Positions 31,876 to 34,871 of a stretch of 34,871 bases of DNA are shown here, one piece after another (positions within the stretch are counted from its first letter, which is position 1; every line of letters starts with the position of its first letter). The notes below the pieces were generated by a model. That model ran no database searches, was not told the origin of the DNA, and saw only the letters and a list, made by a program, of their open reading frames with translations. Source of the DNA: Candidatus Kuenenia stuttgartensis (GTDB lineage Bacteria > Planctomycetota > Planctomycetia > Pirellulales > UBA1268); the NCBI GenBank assembly GCA_945873085.1, contig CAMCCR010000009.1:1-34871 (forward strand), written 5' to 3'. The position numbers and the translations under genes were made by a program.

Positions 31876-32880
31876 GTGCGAATCGGAATCGTCAATGACG
31901 TGCGGGCCGCGAGCGAGGCTCTGCGTCGGATTGTCACCGGCCTGACAGACCATGAGATCGCCTGGACGGCCAGCGACGGTGTCGAGGCGGTGGCGGCGGC
32001 CAAGCGCGACCGCCCAGACCTGATCCTCATGGATCTGCTCATGCCGCATATGGATGGCGTCCAGGCCACCCGGCAGATCATGCTCTCCTCCCCGTGCGCG
32101 ATCCTCGTGGTCACCGCGACGGTGAGCGGCAATATTTCCTTGGTCTACGAGGCCATGGGCCACGGTGCGCTCGATGCCGTCGACACGCCTGTGCTCGGTC
32201 CGTCGGGCGAGGTTCAGGGGGCCCAGGCGCTCGTCGACAAGATCGCCATGATCGGCAAATTGGTCGGCGCGTCCCCCGATGCCCGTCGTACCAGCCGGGT
32301 GGCTGCTCCATCCGGCCCGCCCAAACTGCTCGTCATCGGCGCCTCAACCGGGGGACCGAAGGCGATCTCCGAGATTCTCCAGCCACTCCCCGTCGACTGG
32401 AACGTTGCCGTGCTGATCGTGCAGCACGTCGACATGGCCTTCGCGCCGGGGCTGGCAAAATGGCTCGGTGACCGAACCGGACGATCGGTGCGGGTGGTCG
32501 AGGATGGCCAAATGCCCCTGGCCGGGGACGTGCTCGTCGCCGGCACCAACGACCATCTCATCTTCAACAAGGATCGGACCCTCGCCTACCGCGAGGAACC
32601 GAAACACCTCTTCTTCAGGCCGAGCGTCGATGTCTTCTTCTGGAGCGTGGCCGAATGCTGGCCCCAGGCCGGCACTGCGATCCTCCTCACGGGCATGGGG
32701 ACCGACGGCGCCAAGGGACTGCTCGCCCTCCGGGCCCGCGGTTGGCACACGATCGCCCAGGATCAGTCGAGCAGCGTGGTGTGGAGCATGCCGAAGGCCG
32801 CGATCGAACTCAACGCAGCCTGCGAAGTGCTTCCAGTCGCCAAGATGTCCCAGGCGATCAGCCAACGTTTGGCGAAGTGA
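31876..32880 (+). CDS. cheB: CheB protein-glutamate methylesterase, WspF-like
   Basis: From GTG 31876 (VRIGIVNDVRAA) the product is 334 residues; alignment with WspF, whose N-terminus I recall as MKIGIVND, supports this over the track's start at 31828. The receiver domain has N7-D8 where CheB usually has two Asp, the phosphoacceptor Asp53 (LILMDLLMPHMDG), and the block EAMGHGALDAVDTP. The methylesterase domain has the catalytic triad Ser157 (GASTGGP), His184 (QHVDM) and Asp277 (GMGTDGAKG). It removes receptor methyl groups and so resets the pathway; loss of WspF in Pseudomonas locks Wsp signalling on. A nine-G tract lies just before the start. The 3' end overlaps the convergent amidase by 23 bases. 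Confidence 0.93.
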   Translation: MRIGIVNDVRAASEALRRIVTGLTDHEIAWTASDGVEAVAAAKRDRPDLILMDLLMPHMDGVQATRQIMLSSPCAILVVTATVSGNISLVYEAMGHGALDAVDTPVLGPSGEVQGAQALVDKIAMIGKLVGASPDARRTSRVAAPSGPPKLLVIGASTGGPKAISEILQPLPVDWNVAVLIVQHVDMAFAPGLAKWLGDRTGRSVRVVEDGQMPLAGDVLVAGTNDHLIFNKDRTLAYREEPKHLFFRPSVDVFFWSVAECWPQAGTAILLTGMGTDGAKGLLALRARGWHTIAQDQSSSVVWSMPKAAIELNAACEVLPVAKMSQAISQRLAK

Positions 32881-34363
32881 CGCCGCCGCAGCCGGCCATG
32901 GCCATCGCCCGCATCGAAGAGAGCACGATCGCCTCGGCGGTGCCGGGGCGGCGATCGAGCGCGATGACCTGCACCGCGACCGGTAATCCGGCACTGCCGC
33001 GATCGGTCTCGATAGCCGCGACCTCGACAGGGTCGTTCGACCGGGGCCGCCCCGACTCCTCGTCGGCCCGCACCGCAGTGACACTCACCGCCCCCGCCGC
33101 GAGGTCGAGAAGATTCGCGAGGAGACAGGGGGACGCTGCCAGAAGGAGGCGAGACGCCGAGCCGTGACGGAGTGCCGGGAGCGCGGAGACGGGGCAGACA
33201 ATGCAGTCGTGGGCCGTCGCCCAACGCGCCACGGTAGCCTCGATCGGGCCCCGTCTCCCGAGGAGGGCCTCTCGCGCGGCCCCGCTCCGGGGGCCGGTTC
33301 GACGCAGCGCTCGAGCCTCGAGGGCACGCCCCCCCCAGACGCATGCCCCGGCAACGATGCCCCGTGCCCATCCCGGGATCCCCGCCAGAGCGAGGAGGCG
33401 ACGGACCGGGTCGATCGGTCGCTCCCCGGCGAACAACCGGCGGATGTCGGCGCCGCCGTCCACCGAAAGGATGCCGAGATGCACCCAGGCGGCCTCGGCG
33501 GCCACCTCGGGATCGAGTCGGGTCACGGTGGCCCCGGCGGCAGCGAGACGTTCGACCGCCAAGGCGACGGCCCGGCGGACCGCCGCGGAGGGGGCCAGAG
33601 GGCCGGCCTCGTCCCACCACCCCACCCGGAGACGATGGACCGGAGGGGCTCCAACGACCGGTGTTCCACACAGCCCACGGAATCCTGCCTCGGCATCGTC
33701 GACCGTCCGCGCGAGGAAACCGGCCCGCGATCGCTGGCCGACGAGCCGTGGCATCGTCTCGAAGGCCCCGCCTCCGCCGAGCGTTTCCGCGCGCGGCAGC
33801 AGGCCGACGATCCCGCAGGCGTGTGCCGGTTGGCGGATGCTGCCGGCCAGGTCAGTCCCGATGGCCAGCGGCACACACCCGGCGGCGACCAGCGCCGCAT
33901 CCCCGCCACTGCTCCCTCCCGGGCCCCGTTGGGCATCGGTCGGGTGAACCGTCCTTCCCCACACGGGATTGTCGGTCTCGTGGAGGTAGAGCGCTTGGGG
34001 CACGTTCCCCTTCCCGATGACGATCGCTCCGGCGGCCTGCAATCGAGTCACGATTCCCGCGTCATCCCGGTCGAGCGCCGACGCCCGGCCACGAATCCCG
34101 AGGGTTGTGACCAGCCCCCTGACGGCGAAGCACTCCTTGACGCTCACCGGCACGCCGGCCAAAGGCCCGGGTGGCGAGTTGGCGAGCCGGGAAGCATCCG
34201 CGATCGCCTCGGCGCCGCGGGACTGCACGAGAGCATTGAGACCGGCGTGGGCGTGGCGGCAACGATCGACCGCCTCCGTGACCACGTCCACCGGATCGAC
34301 GGTTCCACGGGCCACCCCGGCGACGATTCCTGCCACGGTCTCCCGATGATTCGGCTCGCCCAT
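32858..34363 (-). CDS. amidase-signature family hydrolase
   Basis: The 501-residue enzyme starts with ATG 34363 (MGEPNHRET). The longer track ORF overlaps the upstream gene out of context. It hydrolyses or transfers amide groups in this family (fatty-acid amide hydrolase, malonamidase, GatA and others). The catalytic triad is intact: Lys76 (VPVSVKEC), cis-Ser151 (GPGGSSGG) and nucleophile Ser175 (GTDLAGSIRQPA). The K-S and S-S spacings (99 and 24 residues) equal those recalled for human FAAH (142/217/241). GatA identity is unlikely because no gatB or gatC neighbour is visible and the C-terminal half diverges. It is convergent with cheB (23-base overlap) and 35 bases after the partial gene on its own strand. 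Substrate unknown; a link to amide sensing is inference. Confidence 0.88.
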   Translation of the reverse strand: MGEPNHRETVAGIVAGVARGTVDPVDVVTEAVDRCRHAHAGLNALVQSRGAEAIADASRLANSPPGPLAGVPVSVKECFAVRGLVTTLGIRGRASALDRDDAGIVTRLQAAGAIVIGKGNVPQALYLHETDNPVWGRTVHPTDAQRGPGGSSGGDAALVAAGCVPLAIGTDLAGSIRQPAHACGIVGLLPRAETLGGGGAFETMPRLVGQRSRAGFLARTVDDAEAGFRGLCGTPVVGAPPVHRLRVGWWDEAGPLAPSAAVRRAVALAVERLAAAGATVTRLDPEVAAEAAWVHLGILSVDGGADIRRLFAGERPIDPVRRLLALAGIPGWARGIVAGACVWGGRALEARALRRTGPRSGAAREALLGRRGPIEATVARWATAHDCIVCPVSALPALRHGSASRLLLAASPCLLANLLDLAAGAVSVTAVRADEESGRPRSNDPVEVAAIETDRGSAGLPVAVQVIALDRRPGTAEAIVLSSMRAMAMAGCGGVTSPNVG

Positions 34364-34398
34364 CCGATCAAGCTCCGCGGGGATGAACGCGCCGTCGA

Positions 34399-34871
34399 TC
34401 AAAACGAGCTGGGATCGACCGCATCGTCTGCAGCTTTTCCAACCGCCGGCAGCGTCCCGATATCGACGGCCCAGATCGTGCCGGATTCCCCGAGAACACC
34501 GACCACGATGACCGCATCGCCAGGCTGGGCCATGGGGGCACTGCGGGCTAGGAACGACAGCCCATGGGGGGCCTCTCCTCCGACGGCGAGCCGACCACCC
34601 CACCAGGGACCGACGGGGCGGACCGCTTCGAGCGTCGCGACGAGGATCGCCCCATCCGAGGGGCGTTTCTCGCTGGCGAGCCACATGCTGCCGAGAAGCT
34701 CCAGATCGTCGTGCCGCTCGATGGCCAACCTCGAGCGCAGCTCGGCAAACCGATCGATGACCTCGGAAGACGATCGGCCCGACTCGATCGCCGCCCGTTC
34801 CGCCTTGGCCAATTCGAGCGCCACGAGGCTCAAGCTCCGATACCACCCGACCAGCGACTGCTCGCGGGCAG
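34399..34871 (-). CDS. unrecognised protein, C-terminal part (5' end beyond window)
   Basis: The frame stays open through the right edge, so the start is outside the window; the track's TTG at 34833 is only an internal codon. The visible 156 residues begin with a helical stretch (SLVALELAKAERAAIESGR ... IDRFAELRSRLAIERHDDLELLG) followed by a beta-rich part with small hydrophobic strands (GAILVATLEAVRPVG, GDAVIVVGVLGESGTIWAVDIGTL). No family is recognised. It is 35 bases upstream of the amidase on the same strand and may be co-transcribed with it. Confidence 0.6.
   Translation of the reverse strand, partial: AREQSLVGWYRSLSLVALELAKAERAAIESGRSSSEVIDRFAELRSRLAIERHDDLELLGSMWLASEKRPSDGAILVATLEAVRPVGPWWGGRLAVGGEAPHGLSFLARSAPMAQPGDAVIVVGVLGESGTIWAVDIGTLPAVGKAADDAVDPSSF

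Noticed and set aside
34364-34846. Upstream extension of the amidase ORF
   Set aside because: These residues overlap the upstream gene out of frame and are Arg-rich shadow; the amidase family start fits ATG 34363.

Overview
The window is high-GC bacterial DNA that looks like a planctomycete chromosome, probably Pirellulales-like. Supporting this are an exported, low-complexity, Cys-rich protein with the FGYYATRWRSWPG-type motif that I associate with planctomycetes (from memory, not searched), a membrane HTTM protein, a very large membrane-anchored TPR protein, LpxA (hence a lipid A type outer membrane), and weak or absent Shine-Dalgarno sites at many starts. I see no insertion sequence, phage gene or CRISPR array. 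Most long lines of the ORF track are antisense or out-of-frame shadows caused by high GC.

Region 1 (1-13684, minus strand) is central carbon metabolism. In transcription order it reads lpd (E3) - aceE (homodimeric pyruvate dehydrogenase E1) - aceF (E2p) - odhA/sucA (2-oxoglutarate dehydrogenase E1) - odhB/sucB (E2o) - second lpd (E3). Both 2-oxoacid dehydrogenase complexes are therefore complete and adjacent, each flanked by its own E3 gene. Downstream on the same strand are a membrane-anchored PspA/IM30-like coiled-coil protein and an SPFH/band-7 protein. The band-7 gene runs off the left edge and is missing from the ORF track.

Region 2 (13685-23250) is mixed. It holds an HTTM membrane protein divergent from lpd, a tRNA-Leu(UAG), the planctomycete-type secreted protein, a 1459-residue TPR protein, a convergent 104-residue TPR protein, a 470-bp stretch with no gene I can support, and a solitary lpxA.

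Region 3 (23372-32880, plus strand) is the most interesting part. It is a tightly coupled seven-gene chemosensory operon whose order and domain architecture match the Pseudomonas Wsp (alternative cellular function) pathway: MCP (WspA-like), CheW (WspB-like), CheR-TPR (WspC-like), CheW with an N-terminal Cys module (WspD-like), CheA-REC hybrid kinase (WspE-like) and CheB (WspF-like). The diguanylate cyclase WspR is absent. In front sits a membrane-anchored UrtA/amide-type periplasmic binding protein whose stop codon overlaps the MCP start. An amidase-signature enzyme with an intact Lys-Ser-Ser triad lies convergently, overlapping the 3' end of cheB. I infer a chemosensory system that senses an amide- or urea-like ligand through a dedicated binding protein, with an output not encoded in this window.

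The right edge (34399-34871, minus) holds the C-terminal part of an unrecognised protein upstream of the amidase.
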